This document shows, in pieces, positions 40,566-49,520 of a stretch of 64,000 nt of DNA. A program made the translations under genes and the position numbers. The DNA comes from Closterium sp. Naga37s-1 (taxonomy: Eukaryota > Streptophyta > Zygnematophyceae > Desmidiales > Closteriaceae). Within the stretch, counting starts at the first letter, position 1, and each line of letters opens with the position of its first letter. The notes under the pieces were generated by a model. That model was not told where the DNA came from and made no database searches. It was given only the letters and a program-made list of their open reading frames with translations. The DNA lies in assembly GCA_947471745.1 (NCBI GenBank), contig CANJKZ010000080.1, forward strand, positions 355,501-419,500, written 5' to 3'.

Positions 40566-40996
40566 ACGGAGCATAGCAGCAGAGGGAGCATAGCAGCAGA
40601 GGGAGCATAGCAGCAGACGGAGCATAGCAGCAGAGGGAGCATAGCAGCAGAGGGAGCATAGCAGCAGAGGGAGCATAGCAGCAGAGGGAGCATAGCAGCA
40701 GAGGGAGCATAGCAGCAGAGGGAGCATAGCAGCAGAGGGAGCATAGCAGCAGAGGGAGCATAGCAGCAGAGGGAGCATAGCAGCAGAGGGAGCATAGCAG
40801 CAGAGGGAACATAGCAGCAGAGGGAGCATAGCAGCAGAGGGAGCATAGCAGCAGAGGGAGCATAGCAGCAGAGGGAACATAGCAGCAGAGGGAGCATAGC
40901 AGCAGAGGGAGCATAGCAGCAGAGGGAGCATAGCAGCAGAGGGAGCATAGCAGCAGAGGGAGCATAGCAGCAGAGGGAGCATAGCAGCAGAGGGAA
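40566..40996 (+). repeat. 17-bp minisatellite, about 25 copies
   Basis: Unit GAGCATAGCAGCAGAGG, nearly perfect, with a few GAACATAG variants. Because 17 is not a multiple of three, each minus frame cycles through the same 17-residue repeat (LLLCSLCCYAPSAAMLP), giving false frames up to 242 codons. Degenerate units continue left to ~40410. Confidence 0.95.
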
Positions 40997-41029
40997 CACA
41001 GCCGAGCTGTGCCGGCACTCGCCATCACC

Positions 41030-41116
41030 GCCACTGCCACCGCCTCTGCTACTGCCCCCACCGCAGCCGCCGCCGCCACCGCCGCCGCCGCTGCTGCTGC
41101 TGCTGCTGCTGCTGTA
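41030..41116 (+). repeat. Trinucleotide-rich tract (CCGCCGCC to CTGCTGCTG)
   Basis: CCGCCACTGCCACC gives way to GCCGCCGCC and then (CTG)8 or so ending at TGTAGG. Simple repeat, no gene. Confidence 0.85.
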
Positions 41117-41479
41117 GGTGTTGCTGATTCTTTGTTTGCAACATTATTATCATGAGCAGCAACAGTGCCGTGAAGGCCATTTGTTGTAGGTTCAGTGCCG
41201 AGAAGCAGGAGCAGCAGATTCCAGTAGGTTCACTGATAAAACTGCTTCTCCTGCTTCTCCTGCTTCTGCAGCCACTGTTGTCGATGCTGCTGCCCCCTCC
41301 TCCGTCACCACACCTGCTTCTCCTCCCCCTTCATCATCCCATCATCATCCTCCCCGCCTCCCATTCCCCTTCTCCAGATCCAGTGACACCAGAACCGCCT
41401 TCAGGTGAGTCTTCAGATGAATTTTCAGGTGCTGTTCGTTCTGAAGAAGCTGACGCCGCATCAAGGTCGGGCAGGACAC

Positions 41480-42200
41480 CACAGGCAGACACAAGCAGGT
41501 CCGGCAGGAAGCCCCTGTTGGGCACATAAGAGCCCTCTGCCGTCTCCCTGTGAGCGTGGTAAGGGGGAAACACGAGCGACAGTGTTAATCATAACAGCAC
41601 ACGAGCGAGAACAGGCACAAGCAGGTCAGGCAGGAAGCCCCTGTTGGGCACATAAGAGCCCTCTGCTGCCTCCCTGTGAGCATGGTCGGTTGGGGGAAAG
41701 GATGACGATTGGAACAAGAGCGGATAGGCGTGGGAGCAGGGGAACGGGCAGCACAGGCAGCCGCCACAACTAGGTTCGGCACGGCATCAGGGTCGGGCAC
41801 GACCAGGTCTGGCAAACGGCCTTTGTTGGGCACATAGGAGCCTTATGAGGATGGTGGCAGGAGAGTCAGGCGCTGCTCCATATGGCTGAGCCAGCATGGT
41901 ATCAGGGTCGGTCACGAAAAGATGACTTATAAGTCGACTCAAAAGGGGGGAGGGAGCGTCAGGCGTTGCTCCATATGGCGGTCCCAGCATGGTATCAGGG
42001 TCGGGCACGGCACCACAGGCAGGCACAAGCAGGCCCGGCAAAAAGTCCCTGTTGGGGACATACGAGCCCTCTGCTGTCTCCCTGTGGGCGTGGTGTGGTG
42101 GGGAAGGGGGGACGGAGCGTTAGGTGCTGCTCCACGTGACAGAGCAAGCCAGCACCAGAGTCGGGCACCACCAGGTCCGTGTGAGAATCTGTGTGGTTAC
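41480..42200 (+). repeat. Diverged long tandem repeats, four copies of a ~75-bp core
   Basis: The core CAGGAAGCCCCTGTTGGGCACATAAGAGCCCTCTGC occurs near 41502, 41629, 41812 (CAAACGGCCTTTG) and 42035 (CAAAAAGTCCCTG), with a CTCCCTGTGxGC tail and linkers of 120-220 bp containing GGCGTTGCTCCATATGGC-like text. A proline-rich frame at 41152-41529 overlaps the start. I do not regard it as a gene. Confidence 0.75.
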
Positions 42201-42206
42201 ATGGCC

Positions 42207-42270
42207 ATGTGGTTACCAGTGGGGTAGATCTCGGTGTGGTTACATGGCGATGAGGTTACCAGTGGGGTAG
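42207..42270 (-). repeat. Tandem duplication of the eIF2D exon-2 splice donor
   Basis: Plus-strand GTGTGGTTACATGGC.ATG, then GGTTACCAGTGGGGTAGAT, occurs twice 46 bp apart. On the minus strand this gives two copies of CTACCCCACTG|GTAACC, the end of exon 2 and its donor. Confidence 0.8.
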
Positions 42271-42888
42271 ATTTTGGTGCCGCGGCCGTCGCAGTCGAAG
42301 AGCATGGGCAGCCCGCTCTCGAGTCCGTACACCAGCACGCGATTCACCAGCGTCGTCACCGCCACGTCAGCCTGGACCACCAAGCAAACCAGAGAAATCC
42401 GGAGAGCGCAAGCACCAGAACGGATTGAAAAAAATCGGCGATGTGGCTAAATAGATCGGCGAGGATTTACGCCGTGTTATCAGGAGGCGAATGCGTGGGC
42501 CTACTACAAGGAGTACCTTGTTCTAGTACGAGTACTAATACGGGGTTAAAGCGGGGAGCTACTAAGGAGCACCTTGTTCGGCAAGATCGCGTAATACGAG
42601 GATAAAGCGGGAGCTACTAAGGAGCACCTTGGGCGAGGTGATACGAGAGGTTAAAGCGGGTAGCTACGCTACTAAGGAGCACCTTGGGCGGCAGGATCGC
42701 TACTAAGGAGCACCTTGGGCGGCAGCACCTTTCAGACGTCTCAAAAGCTACTAAGGAGCACCTTGGGCGGCAGGATCGCGTCCAGCTGCTCGTCAGTGGC
42801 GCCTGGAAACTTGTCTCGGATGCTTTGCCGAAGCTTCTTTCTGTCCGCTCCTGACAGACGCTGCTGCCCGCGAACGCTTCTTGAACAT
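42260..42888 (-). CDS. EIF2D: eIF2D/ligatin-like translation factor, exons 1 and 2 (5' end)
   Basis: Minus strand. Exon 1 (42888-42762) starts in a good Kozak context (GCCGCCATGTTC, MFKK) and contains RLSGADRKKLRQSIRDKFP and TDEQLDAILPPK, ending AAG|GTGCTC. Exon 2 (42371-42260) follows GGTCCAG and reads VNRVLVYGLESGLPMLFDCD, GRGTKIYPT, ending ACTG|GTAACC so that the next codon starts with G, as for the usual IYPTV. This matches the N-terminal pre-PUA region of eIF2D, which delivers tRNA to and recycles 40S ribosomes in the cytoplasm. The MFKK start and the RLSGADRKK frame differ by one base within exon 1, so this copy is frameshifted or has an exon boundary I miss. The PUA, SWIB and SUI1 exons are not seen in the next 2 kb. 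Confidence 0.68.
42500..42780 (-). repeat. Tandem copies of the eIF2D exon-1 end and splice donor
   Basis: Plus-strand GCTACTAAGGAGCACCTTGG (GCGGCAGGATCGC) recurs near 42500 (degenerate), 42558, 42612, 42668, 42698 and 42747. Only the 42747 copy is continuous with exon 1. The rest lie in intron 1 and each repeats the AAG|GTGCTCC donor. Confidence 0.85.
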
Positions 42889-43200
42889 GGCGGCGATCGC
42901 ACGGCTCGGATATTCGTATGGCTCTGTACGACAGGATGGCTTGAAGCATTTTATTCCTACTAGATGCCTCTATTCCGAAATCGCGGTTCAATGGATACGT
43001 GTATGCGGATAGGACGGAAGAGCACTAGGCATCGATCTGGGAATCTGGGATAGGTCAGGGCGTGTAACCTTTGCGCCTGTTCAGAAACCGCAACCCGAGT
43101 TGCAGTTTCAGCAACGCCAAACCGCGCAACCCAATTCAACCGTTGGTTTTTCGCGCAATTCAAACCGCGATCGCATTCCCCTTCAGATTTCGCATCCTTA

Positions 43201-44287
43201 GGGCGTGTCCCATGAGTTCATTTGGGGAGAAAACCATCATTTTTACGTTACTGAAACAAAGCAAAAGAGTGTACACTCTGACGTAAAAAACACGCAGCGC
43301 GTCAGCACAGCGCCAAACGAAATTGACCCACGCAGACTCATAGCCAGGCCTGTCGATTCAAGGGCATATGCCCTTAATGCCCTGAACATTAAGGGCTAGT
43401 TTCGCTCCAGCTCCAATGCGGCAAGTTCTGGATTCGTACCCCACCCGTGCCACTAAGTGCTTCGTTCGACCCTTCCCCGGATGCGTTAAGGGACGAAACC
43501 AGGCCTTCCCCTTTATCTAAGTTTTGGTTTCCGCGTAGGGACCCCCCCCCTGAGGGTGCCCGAGCCCCCCCCCCCTCCCCCTTTCTCCGTAGCCTGCACT
43601 AGAGCGCGCCAAGGGGATTTTTCCCTTGGCGTTTTCTAGCCAATCTCGTGTGTGTAGTGTGTCTCAGTCAGCCTTGGAGCACCCGAACATTCCCTTAGGT
43701 TTTATGACTATTGAAGACATGTGTAGTATTAGGTATGAGTAACTTCTAATATAAGTTGAAAACTGCACGTACCATAGTAAAATACAGTGTAAGTGCAAAC
43801 TTCAAACATGCCCGGATTTCAAGTTTTCACTTTGGGGTACGCCCGTGACCGTTAAGGGCGCCAAAACGCACACCTACACCCAACCAAGGGTCAGATGCGG
43901 AGGAGCTGGGGAGCGCAAGTACGAGCCCCAGAAACTTCGACAGGCCTGCTCATAGCCCGCCCACACAAAAATCGTCATCCGAATCACATTTGACTTGGGC
44001 CGCGGGCGGTAACCCGCCCTAATGCGAACAAACCGTGCCCCTTGCGAAGCTCATTATTTTCGCTCGACTGGGGGGTTCGCGATTTTTCAGATTGGGGTAA
44101 CGGACTGCAGGGCCTGGTACGAGGTGATCGCACGTACCTTGTACGCCGGGAGTACAAACCTGTTGACGTCCTAGGCGCGTCATTCAGGTGCGTCATTGAA
44201 GACGCATGTCATGCAGTCTCGTAATTCAAAGGGTTACAGGGTTACAAACTTGAACTTGAACTGTAAACGAACGCGTGGGACACGCCC
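43201..44287. mobile_element. PIF/Harbinger-like DNA transposon, non-autonomous (1087 bp)
   Basis: Ends are inverted: GGGCGTGTCCCATGAGTTC at the left and, reading inward from the right, GGGCGTGTCCCACGCGTTC (13 perfect bases, then imperfect). Direct repeat TTA flanks it (43198-43200 and 44288-44290), the 3-bp TWA duplication typical of PIF/Harbinger and Tourist elements. No transposase is recognised. Inside are C-runs (43543-43575) and a 9-bp-stem hairpin CGCCAAGGG/CCCTTGGCG at 43607-43631. Confidence 0.72.
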
Positions 44288-44290
44288 TTA

Positions 44291-45283
44291 TCATGGCTAG
44301 ACACAGAGCAAACAGCTCCTTCCTGGCGAGATTCGATAGCAAAAGGAAACAAATGACGCGTTCTCCGATACGCAACTCGAACCCGCTAATGGGTACGCGC
44401 CCTACCAGATTCCTCGTCCAACCTTCAACTCTAGAAATTGCCTGCTTGCTGGCTGTTGTCGTCAGATACCTTTATCAAGCAATGTTACTTCTTCGCGGAA
44501 AATTAGGTGGCGTCGAATCGGGCGGCATATTCGCGTTTGAGTTCACTTAGACCTGAGTAATATTCGAAGTAGCAGCCTTAGGCTTCAGCCAAGTCAGCTC
44601 ATGACTGCACATTTTTCTAGACTATTCAAAAGTTGGTGCTACTCCTTTTCTCAAAAATGAATAGCGCCAAATTTGGGTTAGAGAACGGCCGCAGAAGCGG
44701 TGCCGATTTTGGGTTATCATTATCTTGATATTCCTTGAATTTCGTATCGAAAGGCCGCAGAACTTCTTTTGCGCCGCAGCTAGATGTCTAGCTATCGGAT
44801 TTCCGATTCTAGGGATTACTTGTCGATTCGCCTCTCGCGACTCTCGTCACTTCCAACCAGCCGCTTAACTAGCTCCTGTGAAGTAGCCGCACTGTCGGCG
44901 AAGTTACCGAAGCGGCGAAAAGTGACCATGATAGAGGCTATCATACGATACAACGTTTGTATGTACGATTAGCTGCTCAACAGATGCAGCACAAGGATTG
45001 AAGGATTCATACGATAGGCGAACTAGAGTTCAGCTCTGTGTTACAATCACTGATAGTCTGTGTTACTGATTGACATACAGGCACCCAAGCACCCAACGAG
45101 AATACAGAATACCCACAATCACCCACATATAGTACACAGAATACAAGGCTAACATCCATTGCAGCAAGCAGAAGGCTCCTCGTCTTTCCCCCGCCACTAT
45201 TACACGCTCCCAGTCTTCACATCGGACCCGCGCGGCTGGTGGATCTGCAGAGAGAAGGACACGGTGGGGAGACGATGGCACGA
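44291..45283. other. Host segment left of Copia E, nothing recognised
   Basis: A 91-codon frame at 44275-44550 shows no known motif. Sequence from ~45160 to 45288 (CACGCTCCCAG, CTGCAGAGAGAAGGACACGG) matches 34335-34440 and belongs to the segmental duplication. Confidence 0.5.
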
Positions 45284-45288
45284 GTCAG

Positions 45289-45422
45289 TGTCAAACATAT
45301 ATATATCTCTTATAGTTTGGGTAGGCTTAGTGGGGTACTCACTGTGGGGTACAACCCCTTAGGTTTCTCCTTTGTACCAACTCTCTCGATAGTCAAACCT
45401 CATTCATGCCTATATTCTAAGA
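45289..45422 (+). repeat. 5' LTR of Copia E
   Basis: 134 bp, TGTCAAACAT to TTCTAAGA. It has one difference from the 3' LTR (CTCTTATAG against CTGTTATAG). Confidence 0.93.
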
Positions 45423-45436
45423 TGGTATCTAGAGCC
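45423..45436 (+). other. Primer-binding site of Copia E
   Basis: TGGTATCTAGAGCC directly after the LTR, an initiator-Met tRNA complement with a one-base insertion, as in A2. Confidence 0.8.
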
Positions 45437-46103
45437 TAGAGGTCTTTTGGACCTAAGATTAGGGCCCACCCGTTACCACATTACCTCATTTGCCTGCCTG
45501 CCTTGCCTGCTGCCCGCGCGCGCCTCGGCTGCACGCGCACGGCCCCATTTTTTTTTCCCGCGCGCGTCACTTAAGTAGCCCGCGCGCGTCACTTAAGCAG
45601 CCCGCGCGCGGCCCGTTTAGGCTCGTTTAGGCCCGGTTTCGGCCCCGCGCGCCACGTCAGCCGCCCGCGCAGCCTGCCGCCGGCCCGCGCGCCGCGTAAG
45701 CCACCCGCGCGCAGCCCGCTTAGGCCCTGCGCGCCGCATCTGCCGCCCGCGCAGCCTGCTGCCAGCCTGCGCGCCGCTTAAGCCGCCCGCGCAGCCTGCC
45801 GCCGGCCCCTTGCGTCGCCTCCTCCGGTGTGTAGCCCGCCCCTGCTCCGCGCGCCGCCTTAGGAGCCAGCGCACGGCCTACTGCTGCACCGTGCCCCGCC
45901 TTAGGAGCCCGTGTGCGGCCCGTTGCTGCACCACGCGCCGCTTTAGAGGCCCACGCGCGGCCCACTGCTGCCCTCCATGCTGCCTTAGGAGTCCGTGCAC
46001 CGCCACAGCAGTCCATAAGCCGCCACTGTAGCCTTGCACGCAGTCTCTCCTTGCTTGCCTTTTGCCTTGCCGCCTGCGCACTCGACTTGCCTACACTGCA
46101 CGC
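45437..46103 (+). repeat. GC-rich leader of Copia E
   Basis: Degenerate repeats of CCCGCGCGCG, CGCGCCGCNTNAGCCGCCCG and similar between the primer site and gag. It corresponds to the longer leader of A2. No protein is supported. Confidence 0.75.
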
Positions 46104-46616
46104 ATGGCGACTCTCAACGTGCTCGCGTTCGATCCTGACGGTCGCCCAATAGAGTTTTCCACCTGGCTTGACGACCTGCAACTGTTCCTCATGACTGATG
46201 CCAAGGACGGTGTTTCCCTATTTGATTACGTGTCGGGCACTGCCGTTGCTCCTGCTGCCACTGAGTCTGCTCTAGACCGCTCCCAGTGGCAGACCCGCGA
46301 TGCTGCTGCGCGCCTAGCTATTCGCAACCATCTGCCGATCACAGAGCGCGCACATTTTAGCCAGCACAAGACTGCCAAGGCACTGTATGACGCTGTAGTT
46401 GCCCGCTACTCTTCCCCGGCCACTGCAGCCCTCGGTCGACTTATGCTACCCTACCTGTTCCCCGACCTGTCCTCGTTTACCACCGCTGAGGACCTCATCT
46501 CTCACCTACGCGCTAGTGACACTCGCCTTCGTGCCGCCCTTCCAGCCGAGTTCCTCACAGAGAACCGCCCCCCCGATGTACTTTACTCTCTACTTCCTCA
46601 TCACCCGCCTCCCTGA
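46104..46616 (+). pseudogene. Copia E Gag (170 codons before a stop)
   Basis: The ATG at 46104 (MATLNVLAFDPDGRPIEFSTW) opens a Copia Gag: WLDDLQLFLMTD, AHFSQHKTAKALYDAVVARY and a DLISHLRASDTRLRAALP-like segment. Near 46570 a C-run probably carries an indel: the +1 frame continues LYFLITRLPDTLRSVRDHF, and the original frame resumes at LDPHSLTVDDLEKHLLAAEK (~46650). Read straight, frame 3 hits TGA at 46614-46616. Two compensating indels therefore separate Gag from the knuckle. Confidence 0.85.
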
Positions 46617-47114
46617 CACTCTTCGCTCAGTCAGGGACCACTTTCCGCCCTTGACCCCCATTCTCTCACTGTCGACGACCTCGAGAAGCACCTCCTCGCA
46701 GCAGAGAAGAACATCCTCGCTGTAGGTGCTGCTCGCGGTACTCCTCGCTCTCCCCTCTTTGAGGGGTGCTCCCCCTCCCCTCTTACCCCCTCCTACGCCT
46801 CCGCAACTGCTGCTCTCGACTACCTTGGTGCTGAGGAGGTCGGGGCTGCTTCCGCCCCTAGTGGGAAGCGCCGCAGCGGCAGGGGCGGCAAGGGTGGCAG
46901 GGGAGGTGGGGGTGGCGGTGGGGGTGGCGGTGGAGGGGGCGGTGGTGCAGGCGGCGGGGGAGGTGGAGGTGGTGGGGGTGGTTGTGGGGGTGGAGGTGGT
47001 GGAGGTGGTTTTGGGGGCGGCGGAGGCACTGGGAGCAGTGGAGGTGGCAGGGGCGGTGGTGGGGGAGGAGGGAGCGGTAGTGGCAGTGGTGGTCAGGGGC
47101 AGCAGCAGCAGCAG

Positions 47115-47149
<35 letters not shown>

Positions 47150-49445
47150 GCGTCAGCGCCAGACCCCCACTTCCCAGCAGCTTCTTGACTGGTATGCCGA
47201 GCGTGGGGCTTCTGGGGGTCCTGGTCGCTGCCCCTATATCATTCGCACAGGTCCCCGCGCTGGTCGCCAGTGCACAGGGTTTCACACTGAGCAGCGCTGC
47301 TTCGCTCGGCTTAGCGACGCCTGGCACGTCAAGTTTCCTGATGCTCCTGAGTTCCCCAACAGGGCAGAGCTGCTTAGGCGTGATGTACCTATCTTTGATC
47401 TTGACTATGAGGCTATTCTTGCTGCCATGTATGCATTGACTGTTAGTGCTGAGGGTGACTGCTACTTGTGTGTGCCGCCGGATCCTGGTATAGCCCCTGG
47501 TATAGCCCCTGCAGCACTAGGTGGTTGTGAGTCTGCTCCCCCTGGTACTGCGCCTGCACAGGCCTTGCACACCTTTACACTTGACTCTTGTGCTTCGCGC
47601 TGTTTCTTTCGCGACAGTACCACAGTCACTCCCCTCCCTGCACCTGTTCCTGTCTCACTGGCCGACCCCTCTAAGGGCCCGGTGCTTGCACGGTCTTCCA
47701 CTGTGCTTCCGTGTCCGGCGGTCCCGTCTGGTGAGCTGTCTGGTCTCCACCTCCCCTCGTTCTCTACGAACTTGGTGAGCAACGCTGTCCTCCAGGATGC
47801 GGGTGTTGACACCTTCACCCCTGGCCGGCAGCGTGTGGCGATCTGCACGTGCTCCCAGACCGGCCGCCACCTGGCCACGTTCACCCGTGCGCCAGGGTCC
47901 AGTCTTTACACCCTCACCACTGCGTCGCGCTCCGCCCCTTTGTCTCCCCAGCTACACGCGTCTGCTCAGGTAGCTACCTAGTGTGAGTGTCGCCGGCTGT
48001 CTCACGACACTCTCCTGTGGCACCACCGCCTTGGTCACCCCTCCCTGCCTCGCCTTCGTAGCATGCACTCTCGCTTTCTGGTCTCTGGTCTTCCCAGGTC
48101 TCTGCCTGCCCTCCCTCCCTCGCCTGCGCCGCCCTGCATTCCTTGCGTCGAGGGGCGGCAGCGCGCCGCTCCTCACTCCTCCTCGTTCCCTCCCACAGAG
48201 GCTCCACTGCAGACTCTCCACCTGGACGTGTGGGGCCCAGCCCGCGTCCGTGGACAGGGCCACGAGCGGTACTTCCTGCTGGTTGTCGACGACTACACGC
48301 GCTACACCACGGTCTTCCCCTTGCAGCGCAAGGGGGATGTCCCTGATGTTTTGATCCCCTGGATCCGCGCTACTCGTCTCCAGCTCCGCGAGCGGTTCCA
48401 GTCAGACTTTCCTGTCCTGCGTCTGCACTCTGACAGAGGTGGTGAGTTCTCCTCAGACCTCTTGGCAGCCTTCTGTGCGGAGCACGGCATCCGCCAGACT
48501 TTCACGCTTCCAGCCTCTCCGCAGCAGAATGGGGTTGCTGAGCGCCGCATTGGTTTAGTCATGGAGGTCGCTCGTACCTCCATGATCCATGCGGCTGCAC
48601 CCCATTTTCTGTGGCCGTTTGCGGTCCGGTACGCCGCGCATCAGCTCAACCTTTGGCCCCGTGTCTCCTTGCCGGAGACCTCGCCTACACTGCTGTAGAC
48701 GGGGAAGGTTGGCGATGCGTCGCGTTTCCGGGTCTGGGGTGCTCGTGCCTTTGTCCGCGATACCACCGCGGACAAGCTCTCCCCTCGCGCCATTCCTTGC
48801 ATCTTCCTTAACTTTGTCCCTGACGCGCCTGGCTGGCAGTTTTACGACCCCGCCTCGCGCCGTGTCTTTGCGTCCCAGGACGTCACCTTTGACGAGTCGG
48901 TCCCCTTTTACCGCCTCTTCCCCTACCGCACTGCTCCTCACCCTCTCCCGCCGCTCTTTCTCGCCCCAGGTCCTCCCCAGGTAGACCCCCTCCCCGCGCC
49001 AGGTCCTGCTCCTTCAGGTGTTTCTCAGGTAGACCCTCCCGTCCCTGCGCCTGTTGAGGTCACTGGTGACTCCGGTCCTGCTGGCGGTGGTGCTGTCCCT
49101 GGGGGTGCGGAGCTTGGGGGTGCGCAGCGTGGGGGTGCTGAGTCTGGGGGCGCTGAGCGTGAGGGGCCTGCGGGTACGGAGCCTGGAGGTGCTGAGCCTG
49201 CGCGTGAGGTGCCTGGAGGTGCTGCGTCTGGGGGTGCTGCGTCTGGGGGTACTGCGTCTGGGGGTGCTGAGCCTGCGTGTGCGGAGCCTGGGGGTGCTGA
49301 GTCTGGGGGTGAGTCGCCTGAGGGTTCTGAGACTGCTGTTACGCGGTCTCCTTGGAGTAGCCGTCTTCGTCAGCGTGTGCCACTCACCTCCCAGCAGCTG
49401 CACGACTGGTACGGTCGCCGTCTACGTCGCGCTTCTGCAACTTAG
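46617..49445 (+). pseudogene. Copia E knuckle, protease and integrase (three in-frame stops)
   Basis: Frame 3 throughout. A Gly-rich run (~46870-47090) and a Gln-rich run (47101-47160) precede QQLLDWYAERG and a knuckle-like GRCPYIIRTGPRAGRQCTGF-HTEQRC, with 13 residues between the first Cys pair. The protease is LDSCASRCFF, Gly of the DSG motif being Cys. Then LWHHRLGHPS, integrase core LHLDVWGPARV, LHSDRGGEF and PQQNGVAERR, followed by a Gly/Ala/Glu repeat linker. Stops are TAG 47979, TAG 48696 (TGG in A2) and TAG 49443. Apart from the Gag indels no frameshift is needed. Confidence 0.88.
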
Positions 49446-49520
49446 GACTCTACTGCTGGGGGTTCTTCTGCTGGGGGTTCTTCTGCTGGCGTCACTGGGG
49501 CAGGGGGTGGTGCTGGTCCT

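Noticed and set aside
40290..41079. Cys/Leu-rich proteins of 167-242 aa on the minus strand
   Set aside because: They are translations of a 17-bp minisatellite; every frame gives the same cyclic peptide.
41152..41529. Proline-rich 125-codon frame as a gene
   Set aside because: It starts next to a CTG repeat and runs into the 41.5-42.2-kb tandem repeats; composition alone explains it.
43607..43631. Hairpin with 9-bp stem as a transcription terminator or RNA gene
   Set aside because: It lies inside a DNA transposon in a eukaryotic context; no T-run or RNA-gene boxes.
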